A stretch of 64,000 bases of DNA. Source: Sphingomonas kyeonggiensis (GTDB lineage: Bacteria > Pseudomonadota > Alphaproteobacteria > Sphingomonadales > Sphingomonadaceae). The stretch covers positions 1,736,001 through 1,800,000 of the forward strand of contig NZ_JACIEH010000001.1 of the NCBI RefSeq assembly GCF_014196745.1. The letters run 5' to 3'. The position numbers and the translations under genes are program-made. Positions 36,209 to 45,698 of the stretch are shown one piece after another; positions within the stretch are counted from its first letter, which is position 1, and every line of letters begins with the position of its first letter. A model generated the notes under the pieces. That model was not told where the DNA came from. It saw only the letters and a list, made by a program, of their open reading frames with translations, and did no database searches.

Positions 36209-38155
36209 ATGATCAAGTCCCTGCTCATCGCCAATCGCGGCGAGATCGCCTGCCGCATCATCCGCACCGCTCGTGAGCTCGGAATCCGCACCGTCGCGGT
36301 CTATTCGGACGCTGATGCCAAGGCGCTGCACGTCCGCCAGGCGGATGAAGCCGTGCACATCGGCCCCTCGCCGGCCCGCGAATCCTATCTGGTGGGCGAG
36401 AAGATCATCGCCGCGGCCAAGGCAACCGGCGCGGAAGCAATTCACCCGGGATACGGCTTCCTCTCGGAGAATGCCGATTTCGCCGAGCAGGTGATCGCCG
36501 CCGGCCTGGTCTGGGTCGGCCCGAAGCCGGACAGCATCCGCGCCATGGGCCTGAAGGACGCCGCCAAGGCGCGGATGATCGCGGCCGGCGTGCCCGTCAC
36601 CCCCGGCTATCTCGGCGAGGACCAGTCGCCCGACCGGCTCAAGGCCGAAGCCGACGCGATCGGCTATCCGGTTCTCATCAAGGCCGTCGCCGGCGGCGGC
36701 GGCAAGGGTATGCGCCGGGTCGATGCAGCGGGGGATTTCCTCGACGCCCTCGCCTCTTGCCAGCGAGAGGCCGCCAGCTCGTTCGGCGACGACCGGGTGC
36801 TGCTCGAGAAGTACATCCTCTCGCCACGCCATATCGAAGTGCAGGTGTTCGGCGACAGCCACGGCAATGTCGTCCACCTGTTCGAGCGTGACTGCTCGCT
36901 CCAGCGCCGCCACCAGAAGGTGATCGAGGAAGCCCCGGCTCCCGGCATGGACGAAAAGACGCGCGAGGCGATCTGCGCCGCCGCCGTCCGCGCAGCCCAG
37001 GCGGTCGACTATGTCGGCGCCGGCACCATCGAGTTCATCGCCGATGCCAGCGAAGGCCTGCGCGCCGATCGCATCTGGTTCATGGAGATGAACACCCGCC
37101 TCCAGGTCGAGCATCCGGTGACCGAGGAGATCACCGGCCAGGACCTGGTCGAATGGCAGCTTCGCGTCGCCTCGGGAGAGGAATTGCCCAAGCGTCAGCG
37201 CGAATTGCAGATCCACGGCCATGCGATGGAAGCGCGCCTCTATGCCGAGGACCCCACCAAGGGGTTCCTGCCGAGCATCGGCCGTTTGGACGATTTCCTG
37301 CTCCCCCATGCCATCCGCATCGAGACCGGTGTCGTGCAGGGAGGTGAGGTCAGCTCCTTCTACGATCCGATGATCGCCAAGCTCGTGACGCACGGCCTGG
37401 ATCGCGACGAGGCGCGTTCCCGGCTCGCCGAGGCGTGCAAGTCCGTTCGGGTCCGGCCGATCAAGACCAATGCCGAATTCATGGCGCACGCCCTGGAAGA
37501 TCCGGATTTCGTCGCCGGCACGATCGATACCGGCCTGATCGAGCGCAAGCTCGACAGTCTCGTCGAGCGTGAGACGCCCGATGCGAAACTGCTCTCGGCG
37601 GGTGCGCTGCTGTTGCTCGCCCATTCCGGCAAGCCCATCGCCGAACAGCCGATCCTCTCGAGCAGCGGCGGTCGCGAATGGGTCGCCACCGCATCGACCC
37701 GCTGGAACCCCTTGTTCGGCTTCCGATTGAACGCCGCGCCGCAGCACAAGGTGCGGTTCGCCGTCGATGACGAGGTGCTGGAAATCGACCTCGACGCGAC
37801 CGGGCCGGTTGAACCCTATACCTATGACCATGAGGATGACGGGAGCTGGGCTCAGTCTGAAAAGGGCTTCGCACCCCACTTCTTCTCCTTCCCTGCCTCC
37901 AAGGGCGGCGGCGCAGGCGCTTCCGCAGGCAATGGCGCGATCCTGGCCCCGATGCCGGGCCGGGTCACCGCGGTCGAGGTCGCGGCGGGCGACACGGTCA
38001 CCAAGGGCCAGCGCCTCGTCACGCTGGAGGCGATGAAGATGGAGCATGGCCTCACCGCGCCGTTCGATGGCACGATCGCCGAATTGAACGTGGCGCAGGG
38101 CAGCCAGGTGAGCGAAGGTGCACTGCTGGTGAAGGTCGAGAAGGCGGAAGACTGA
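36209..38155 (+). CDS. Methylcrotonyl-CoA carboxylase alpha (biotin carboxylase/BCCP) subunit
   Basis: 648 residues. Biotin carboxylase domain at about 1-445: LIANRGEIACRIIRTARELGIRTVAVYSDADA at the start; the ATP-grasp Gly loop KAVAGGGGKGMRRV near 155; ERDCSLQRRHQKVIEEAP near 230; EMNTRLQVEHPVTEEITGQDLVEWQ near 292. The BCCP domain spans about 570-648, with the biotinylated Lys at about 610 in LEAMKMEHG. This architecture fits MCC or propionyl-CoA carboxylase alpha; the MCC beta subunit nearby favours MCC. It supplies carboxybiotin for leucine breakdown. The stop and the next ATG share one base (TGATG), so translation with the MaoC gene is coupled. The upstream gap contains an inverted repeat, TGGAAA/TTTCCA near 36093-36112. 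Confidence 0.93.
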   Translation: MIKSLLIANRGEIACRIIRTARELGIRTVAVYSDADAKALHVRQADEAVHIGPSPARESYLVGEKIIAAAKATGAEAIHPGYGFLSENADFAEQVIAAGLVWVGPKPDSIRAMGLKDAAKARMIAAGVPVTPGYLGEDQSPDRLKAEADAIGYPVLIKAVAGGGGKGMRRVDAAGDFLDALASCQREAASSFGDDRVLLEKYILSPRHIEVQVFGDSHGNVVHLFERDCSLQRRHQKVIEEAPAPGMDEKTREAICAAAVRAAQAVDYVGAGTIEFIADASEGLRADRIWFMEMNTRLQVEHPVTEEITGQDLVEWQLRVASGEELPKRQRELQIHGHAMEARLYAEDPTKGFLPSIGRLDDFLLPHAIRIETGVVQGGEVSSFYDPMIAKLVTHGLDRDEARSRLAEACKSVRVRPIKTNAEFMAHALEDPDFVAGTIDTGLIERKLDSLVERETPDAKLLSAGALLLLAHSGKPIAEQPILSSSGGREWVATASTRWNPLFGFRLNAAPQHKVRFAVDDEVLEIDLDATGPVEPYTYDHEDDGSWAQSEKGFAPHFFSFPASKGGGAGASAGNGAILAPMPGRVTAVEVAAGDTVTKGQRLVTLEAMKMEHGLTAPFDGTIAELNVAQGSQVSEGALLVKVEKAED

Positions 38156-38610
38156 TGGCAGGCAGGTATTTCGACGAATGGCAGGTCGGCGACACCGTCG
38201 CCCACGAACTCCGCCGCACCGTTACCGAGACGGACAACCTCCTGTTCTCGACGATGACCCACAACACCCAGCCGCTCCACCTCGATGCCGAGGCGGCGAA
38301 GGCGAGCGAGTTCGGCCAGATCCTCGTCAACGGCACCTTCACCTTCAGCCTGATGGTCGGCATCACCGTGGGCGACACCACCGCCGGCACCTTGGTCGCG
38401 AACCTCGGCTATGACGAGCTGCGCATGCCCAAGCCGGTGTTCATCGGCGACACGCTGCGCGCGACAAGCGAAGTGACCGAGCTGCGCCCGAGCAAGTCGC
38501 GTCCCGGCCAGGGCATCGTCACCTGGAAGCACCGCATGCTCAACCAGCGCGACGAAGTGGTGTGCGAGTGCCTGCGCTCCGCCCTGCTCAAGAGCCGGCC
38601 GGCGGCATGA
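38155..38610 (+). CDS. MaoC-family (R)-hydratase-like protein
   Basis: 151 residues with a hot-dog fold pattern. FDEWQVGDTVAHELRRTVTETDNLLFSTMTHNTQPLHLDAEAA contains the MaoC catalytic Asp/Asn-His region (TQPLHLD), and a NGTFTFSLMVG helix follows. These proteins hydrate enoyl-CoA thioesters. The gene is coupled to the MCC alpha gene on one side and to the amine oxidase on the other (ATGA at 38607). Its position, and the absence of a crotonase in the cluster, raise the idea that it handles 3-methylglutaconyl-CoA or a side product, which is inference only. Confidence 0.85.
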   Translation: MAGRYFDEWQVGDTVAHELRRTVTETDNLLFSTMTHNTQPLHLDAEAAKASEFGQILVNGTFTFSLMVGITVGDTTAGTLVANLGYDELRMPKPVFIGDTLRATSEVTELRPSKSRPGQGIVTWKHRMLNQRDEVVCECLRSALLKSRPAA

Positions 38611-39821
38611 AGGACAGCGCCGACATCGTCGTGATCGGTGGCGGTGCGGCGGGCGTCGCGGCGCTGCGCACCCTCGCCGATGCCGGCAAGGACGTGCTGC
38701 TGCTCGAGGCGCAGGACCGGCTCGGCGGCCGCGCGCATACCGTGCACGTCGCCAGCATGCCGATCGACATGGGCGCGGGCTGGCTCCATTCGGCGACCAA
38801 GAACCCCTGGGCGGCGATCGCCGAGGCGCGCGGGTTCCAGGTCTACCGCTCGCCTGCGCGCTGGGGCGAGCAATGGCGCGGGCTCGGTGCCACCAAAGCG
38901 GAGCAGCAGGCGCTCTGGGCCGCGTTCGAGACGTTCATGGACGCGATGCACAGCCCGCCGCCGAGCGATCTCGCCTCCGATCTGCTCCCGCCGGACGGCG
39001 AGTGGAACGCGGCGCTCGACGCACTCTCCGGCTATATCAACGGCGCCCCGATGCGCGAGATGTCGGTGACCGACTGGCTCGCTTATGAAGAGGCCTCGCT
39101 CGACATCAACTGGCGGGTCTGCGACGGCTATGGCGCGCTGGTCTCCTCGCATGCCGCCGCGCTGCCCGTGGCATTGGCCACGCCGGTCACCGCGATCGAC
39201 ACCTCGGGCAAGCAGCTCCGCATCGAGACGCCGCGCGGCACGGTCATCGCCAATGCCGCGATCGTCACCGTCTCCAGCAACGTCCTCGCCAGCGGCGCGA
39301 TCCGCCTGCCTGGCCATGACGCGATCCTCCACGCCGCCTCGGAACTGCCGCTCGGCCTGGCCGACAAGCTGTTCTTCACGCTGGAGGACGCCGAGGAGAT
39401 CGACGACAACGCCCATCTGCTCGGCAATCCGCGCAGTGCGCTGACCGGTACCTACACGCTCAAGCCCTTCGGCCGCCCCCTCGTCGAGTGCATGCTCGGC
39501 GGTGAAGGTGCCCGGGCGATGGAGAAAGAAGGGCTGGACGGCGCCGCGGAGTTCGCCATCGGCGAGCTGGTCCACCTGCTCGGCAGCGACTGGCGCAAGC
39601 GGCTCCGCTTCGTCGCCGGCTCGGCCTGGGGCCGCGAGACGTATGTGCTGGGCGGCTACAGCCACGCCCTGCCCGGCCGCCATGCCGCCCGGGCGATCCT
39701 CCGCGACGGTGTGGACCCGCGCATCCGCTTCGCCGGCGAAGCGACCTCGGACGGGGAGTTCTCGACGGCGCATGGCGCGTACAACAGCGGCGTCGCAGCG
39801 GCGAAGGCGTTGCTGGGCTAA
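38607..39821 (+). CDS. FAD-dependent amine oxidase family protein
   Basis: 404 residues from ATG 38607, overlapping the MaoC stop by four bases. IVVIGGGAAGVAALRTLADAGKDVLLLEAQDRLGGRAHT at 6-44 is the FAD-binding Rossmann motif followed by the GG-doublet. PIDMGAGWLHS continues the family pattern. The C-terminal block RIRFAGEATSDGEFSTAHGAYNSGVAAA is the second FAD contact found in monoamine oxidases. It oxidises a C-N bond of an unknown amine in the cytoplasm. Lack of a signal peptide and the operon with MCC/MaoC suggest a role tied to amino-acid or amine catabolism. Confidence 0.87.
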   Translation: MKDSADIVVIGGGAAGVAALRTLADAGKDVLLLEAQDRLGGRAHTVHVASMPIDMGAGWLHSATKNPWAAIAEARGFQVYRSPARWGEQWRGLGATKAEQQALWAAFETFMDAMHSPPPSDLASDLLPPDGEWNAALDALSGYINGAPMREMSVTDWLAYEEASLDINWRVCDGYGALVSSHAAALPVALATPVTAIDTSGKQLRIETPRGTVIANAAIVTVSSNVLASGAIRLPGHDAILHAASELPLGLADKLFFTLEDAEEIDDNAHLLGNPRSALTGTYTLKPFGRPLVECMLGGEGARAMEKEGLDGAAEFAIGELVHLLGSDWRKRLRFVAGSAWGRETYVLGGYSHALPGRHAARAILRDGVDPRIRFAGEATSDGEFSTAHGAYNSGVAAAKALLG

Positions 39822-39826
39822 ACTCC

Positions 39827-39955
39827 TTCTTCCCCTTGGGAGAAGGAAGGGGCCCGCCGCCGAAGGCCAGTGGGAAGGATGAGGGTGAGCGCACCTTGGA
39901 TGCCGCCGCCTGCAGATCGGCTACCCTCAGCCAACCCTCTCCCAAAAGGAGAGGG
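39827..39955. repeat. Palindromic intergenic element, family B, paired
   Basis: A hairpin CTTCTTCCCCTTGGGAGAAGG (ends pair; 39827-39847) and GAAGGATGAGGGTGAGCG on the left face CTACCCTCAGCC and the hairpin CCCTCTCC-CAAAA-GGAGAGGG (39935-39955) on the right. It separates the convergent amine oxidase and monooxygenase genes and can act as terminator for both. Confidence 0.75.
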
Positions 39956-39957
39956 CT

Positions 39958-41421
<1,464 letters not shown>

Positions 41422-41439
41422 GCGCCCTCTCCCGCCGGT

Positions 41440-41461
41440 CTGTTTACACCAGTGTAAACAG
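41440..41461. promoter_or_regulatory. Perfect palindromic operator upstream of the monooxygenase
   Basis: CTGTTTACAC and GTGTAAACAG are exact reverse complements separated by CA. The site ends 18 bases before the GTG start of the monooxygenase. This length and symmetry are usual for TetR-family repressors. No TetR gene is in the window. Confidence 0.75.
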
Positions 41462-41474
41462 AAAACGCGCCGGC

Positions 41475-44400
41475 TCAATAATCCCGCGAATATTTGAGGC
41501 TGACGCTCGATCCGCCGAACGACCCCGCCTGGGAGAGCAGGCTCAGCGTGCGGCTGAGCGAGATCTCGAGCTGGGTAGCGGTGAAGCCCCGCGCATCGGT
41601 GATGATCTCTACATAGATGTCGTCAGTCAGGTACTTGCCCGCCGCCAGCGCCATGCCGCGGCCACTGACGTCGTCGGCGCCGAGGATGCGCAGCCGGTCG
41701 ATGCCGGTGGCGGACTTGAGCTGACCGAGCGGATTGAGCCCGCCGCCCGAGCCGCTGAGCGACTGCAGCGCAGCCGCGAGCTGGATCGCCTCGGTGGCCG
41801 ACAGGTTGGTCACATTCGTGCCGAAGAACAGCCGTGCCAGCACTTCCTCCTGCGGCAGCGTCGGCGTCGAGCTGAACGCGATCTGCGGCTGCTGGGCGGT
41901 ACCGGACACGGTGAGGATCGCGGTGATCCCTTCCGCCGTGGTGCTCGCCTGGATGTCGATACTCGGATTGGTCAGTGCCGATCCCTGGAAGCGGATCGTG
42001 CCACGCGAGATGTCGAAGCGGCGGCTGGCGAAGCTGTAGGTGCCGCGCACGATCTCCATCGTGCCGCGGATATCGGGCGATAGCGTGGTGCCGCGCACAT
42101 TGATCTGCGCGCGCCATTCGGACTCCAGCCCCATGCCGGTGACGAACAGCCGATTGTCGGCGTTGATGCGCAGGTTGAGGTCGAAATCGCCGAAGGAACG
42201 GCGGACCACGCTGGCCGGTTCGTCCACTTCGCCGGTCGCGCGCTTGCGGCGGATACCGGTGAGCTCGGGCACTTCTGCGGCACCCTGGCGGATTATCTGG
42301 TAGTGCGCCTCGGGAATGGTCAGCCGGCCCTCGATCTTCGAGACATCGGGGTTCTTGGTGATCGTGATCTGGCCTGTCGCCGTAGCTCCCAGCGCGTCAC
42401 TGCGTGCGAGGCGGGCATTGTTCAGGTCCGCGGTGATCGAGATCGGATAGCCGTTCGCCGAGGACAGGCTCACCCGGCCCTGCGCCTTCACCGTGCCGTC
42501 ACCCGCCTTGGCGGTGAGCGAGTTGAGCAGGAACGCGTCGTTCGAGAAGGTACCGTCGATCTGCATGCCCGTGAGCCGGGTGCCGAAATTCTCGTTTTCA
42601 TAGGTGAGGTTGGTCGCACGGACCACGCCGGTGAGGCGCGGCTCCTCCACCTTGCCCGAGAAGTCCGCCGCGATGCCTATCGGTCCGTCGAACTGCTGGC
42701 CCGAAAGGCCGGCCAGGGAGAAGGGCACCGCCGCCGGGCCGTTATAGCGGATACCGCCGGAGAGCGGCGCGGCGAACATGCGCTCGGTCCAGGAGCCGGC
42801 ATCTGCCCCGAGCGGGCTCAGCGTCGCCACCACCCGGCCGATCGTCGTGTTGCCGCGCCGGATCAGCGCGCGCGCGTCGCCCCCACCCGGCAGCAGCTTG
42901 CCCACGAAGCTGACGTTCACCGGAGTCGAGACGCTGGCCAGACTCGCCCGGGTGAAGTCGGCGATCTCCAGCCGCGCATCGGCTGCGGGGAAGGCCTCGG
43001 GCGAAGTCTGGGCGAAGTCCAGGCTGCCGGTCGCGGTGCCGCCGATGCCGAGATCGGGGACGAAGGCGTTGATCGCCGCCAGGTCGAGGCTGTCGAGCCG
43101 CGCCTGGAGCACCATGCCCTTGCCATAGCTGCCGGCGATCCGCGCCTTGCCCCGGTCGAAATCGAGCTGGGTCGGCGAGAGGTGATAGACGCCGTCGCGG
43201 ATCGCGATGCGTGCCGGCTGGGTGGTGTGGAAATTCACCCCGCTGCCATTGCCCTGCACCGCGACCAGCCAATTGTCCGGCGCCAGCTTGGCGTTCGCCG
43301 CGATCTGGAAGGGCACGCCGGTCGAGCCGTTGGCGAAAAGCTGCGCAGTGCCGTTGCCGCCGGCATAGGCGATCTTAGCCCGCGCGGTCTTCAGCACGAA
43401 ATTGCCCTGGCGCAGGTTGGCGATCTGCACGTCGCCGGTGATCTCCGGCGTGTCCGCCAGCACCACGGTCCCGTCGATCAGCGCGCGGCCGATCGTCAGT
43501 CCCGCCTGGCCCGGAATCTTGGCGTTGGAAGCGGTCGCATGCACGTCGGCCCGCTGCAGCTTGCCCTGCGCCGACAGTGCCGCGCGGCCGACCACGCCCG
43601 ATCCGTTGAACGCCACCGCGCCCTCGAAAGGCCCGGCGGCGGTCTGGGCGACCTTGCCGGTGATGTCCATGCCGGCAAAACGGCCCGCATTGATGTCGAT
43701 CGCCAGCCGGTTGCCGGTGCGCACCAGCACATCGGCATTGAACGGCCCGTAATCGGTGTCGCCCTTGGCCAGCACCGCCCAGGCATCGCCACGCCCGCGC
43801 ACCTGCGCCTCCAGATTGGCGAGGCCGATCCCCAGCCCCGGCTTGGTTGCCTTGAGCAGCACCACCGGCGCGTTGAGCGTACCGATCACCCGCGCGGTCA
43901 GCGGGCCATATTGGTCGGACACCGCATCGGCGTTGATCAGGATCGGCCCGGCCGGGTCATAGCGCCCGGAACCCCGCAGCACGCGGAATTTGGGCGCCTT
44001 CATCCTGACGTCGCTGATGCTGATCACGCCCTTGGGATCGAGCACCAGCCGCGCCGAGGCGACCGCATTCCCGCCGAGGAACTCGCGCGCGCCGTCGCTG
44101 AAGATCTTGCGCGAATTGCCAGCGATGTGCCCCTTGATACCCCAGCCACCTCCCGGCGCCGCGTACAGCTCGGCATCGGTCTTCAGGTCGACGATGCCCA
44201 CGCCGTCGATCTGATAGTCGTTCACCCGGCCCTTGAGCGCACCCGTATACCGCCCACGCCCGACATCGGCAGCGATAATCGCCGTCGCGTCGATCTTGTC
44301 CGATCGGATGCGCAGATTGTCGGACAGCACCTGCTGGCCCGAAATCGCCAGGTCGCCGTTCACGGTCAGGTTGGTCACCAGCCCGCCCGCCGCGGCGTTC

Positions 44401-45698
44401 AGCCCCGACACCCGCTTCGCCCGCGCCTTCACCGGCACGAGGATACGGTTCGCGTCCACCTGCGCCCGGCCTTCGGCATAGAGCTGCTCGGCCACCATCT
44501 CGCCAAAGCCGATCGCCCCGGCGCTCAGCTTGTAGTCGACCACCGGCCGATTGAACGCGCCATCCAGCGCCAGCGCGGCGCGCACCGATCGCCCGACCAG
44601 GTTCGGCGCGATCGTCCCTGCCTTGAGCAGGACAGCATCGATCTTGAAGTCGTGGAAGGTGTTGCGGCCAAGATCGATCTTGCCCTTGCCTTCAACCGAG
44701 AGCGCATCGGAATGCAGCTTGATCACGCCGTCGGCAACGCGGTCGCCCCAGGTCATGTCGAGGTCGAGATCGAGCTGCGGCGATGCCAGCCGCTCGACCG
44801 GCCCCTTCAGCCACACGCCGGGATGAAGCGGCCCGCGCAGCTGGAAGCGGCCATTGGTCGCGGTCAGGTCGAGATTGGCGATCTGCGCACCGCCCAGCGT
44901 GCCGAGCGCCTTGCCCTGCCAACGTGCCCAGTCGCCCTTGCCCTGCACCGCAAGCGCCAGCGGCGCCTCGAGCCCGGCCAGCCCCGCGACTAGCCCCTTG
45001 GCCGGCGCATCGAGCTTCAGGTCGACATCGAACCGGTTCTTGTCCGGCGTCGCATCCAGCGTCAGCGCCAGCTTGTCCCCGCCCGGCACGTTCGGACCGG
45101 TCAGCGTGGCGCCGTCGAGCACCAGTTGCGCCCGCCCGTCGGCGAGATGGGCCTTGCCCGCCAGTCGCCCGAGATAGCGCGCGCGACCGTCGACTTCCTT
45201 GGCGATGTCGATCCGCGCCACATCTAGCCGGCCGATATCGATATTCAGGTCCGGCAACAGCGGCGCGTTCGGATCGCCCGACGGCTTGAGCGCCGGCATC
45301 CGGAGCAGCTTGACCTCGGGACTGGTCGCGCTGCGCACGTCGATCCGGTTGTTGAGATAGGCGAAGGGCCGCCAGTCGACGCGGATCTCGCGCGAGGTGG
45401 CGAACACGCCCCTGGTATCGCGCGCCTGCACGTTGCGCAGGATCATCGCGCCATAGAGCGATCCGTCGATCCGTCCGATGCGGAAATTGAGTCCCGATCC
45501 CAGCGTCAGACGCGCGATCTGGTCGGCGACGAAGCGCCGGCCGGGCTGGGTGTTTATCCCCAGCACCAGCGCCCCGATCGCCAGCGCGAGGCCCGCCAGC
45601 GCGATCCCCGTCCATTTGGCAACGCGCTGCCACAGCGGCCGGCGGACCTTCACGACTTCGGGCTCGGCCGCCACGGCTTCGGGCGTCTCCTCGGCCAT
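41475..45698 (-). CDS. tamB: Translocation and assembly module subunit TamB
   Basis: 1407 residues. An N-terminal cytoplasmic stretch is followed by one membrane anchor (about 30-50: WTGIALAGLALAIGALVLGI), then a very long beta-taco region of repeated amphipathic strands, and the DUF490 C-terminus with LRINADNRLFVTGMGLESEWRAQINVRGTTLSPDIRGTMEIVRGTY and TDDIYVEIITDARGFTATQLEISLSR. It spans the periplasm and works with TamA or BamA in outer-membrane assembly and lipid transport. Its start codon overlaps the tamA stop by one base, so the pair is translationally coupled. A giant autotransporter in the same window is a natural client, but that link is inference. Confidence 0.93.
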   Translation of the reverse strand: MAEETPEAVAAEPEVVKVRRPLWQRVAKWTGIALAGLALAIGALVLGINTQPGRRFVADQIARLTLGSGLNFRIGRIDGSLYGAMILRNVQARDTRGVFATSREIRVDWRPFAYLNNRIDVRSATSPEVKLLRMPALKPSGDPNAPLLPDLNIDIGRLDVARIDIAKEVDGRARYLGRLAGKAHLADGRAQLVLDGATLTGPNVPGGDKLALTLDATPDKNRFDVDLKLDAPAKGLVAGLAGLEAPLALAVQGKGDWARWQGKALGTLGGAQIANLDLTATNGRFQLRGPLHPGVWLKGPVERLASPQLDLDLDMTWGDRVADGVIKLHSDALSVEGKGKIDLGRNTFHDFKIDAVLLKAGTIAPNLVGRSVRAALALDGAFNRPVVDYKLSAGAIGFGEMVAEQLYAEGRAQVDANRILVPVKARAKRVSGLNAAAGGLVTNLTVNGDLAISGQQVLSDNLRIRSDKIDATAIIAADVGRGRYTGALKGRVNDYQIDGVGIVDLKTDAELYAAPGGGWGIKGHIAGNSRKIFSDGAREFLGGNAVASARLVLDPKGVISISDVRMKAPKFRVLRGSGRYDPAGPILINADAVSDQYGPLTARVIGTLNAPVVLLKATKPGLGIGLANLEAQVRGRGDAWAVLAKGDTDYGPFNADVLVRTGNRLAIDINAGRFAGMDITGKVAQTAAGPFEGAVAFNGSGVVGRAALSAQGKLQRADVHATASNAKIPGQAGLTIGRALIDGTVVLADTPEITGDVQIANLRQGNFVLKTARAKIAYAGGNGTAQLFANGSTGVPFQIAANAKLAPDNWLVAVQGNGSGVNFHTTQPARIAIRDGVYHLSPTQLDFDRGKARIAGSYGKGMVLQARLDSLDLAAINAFVPDLGIGGTATGSLDFAQTSPEAFPAADARLEIADFTRASLASVSTPVNVSFVGKLLPGGGDARALIRRGNTTIGRVVATLSPLGADAGSWTERMFAAPLSGGIRYNGPAAVPFSLAGLSGQQFDGPIGIAADFSGKVEEPRLTGVVRATNLTYENENFGTRLTGMQIDGTFSNDAFLLNSLTAKAGDGTVKAQGRVSLSSANGYPISITADLNNARLARSDALGATATGQITITKNPDVSKIEGRLTIPEAHYQIIRQGAAEVPELTGIRRKRATGEVDEPASVVRRSFGDFDLNLRINADNRLFVTGMGLESEWRAQINVRGTTLSPDIRGTMEIVRGTYSFASRRFDISRGTIRFQGSALTNPSIDIQASTTAEGITAILTVSGTAQQPQIAFSSTPTLPQEEVLARLFFGTNVTNLSATEAIQLAAALQSLSGSGGGLNPLGQLKSATGIDRLRILGADDVSGRGMALAAGKYLTDDIYVEIITDARGFTATQLEISLSRTLSLLSQAGSFGGSSVSLKYSRDY

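Noticed and set aside
41422..41478. Upstream ATG start for the monooxygenase
   Set aside because: It would translate through the operator palindrome and add Cys-rich residues with no family match; GTG at 41421 has a better RBS.
42303..44993. Plus-strand frame of 896 codons opposite tamB
   Set aside because: Arg/His/Gln-rich shadow without recognisable domains; tamB on the other strand is a full family match.
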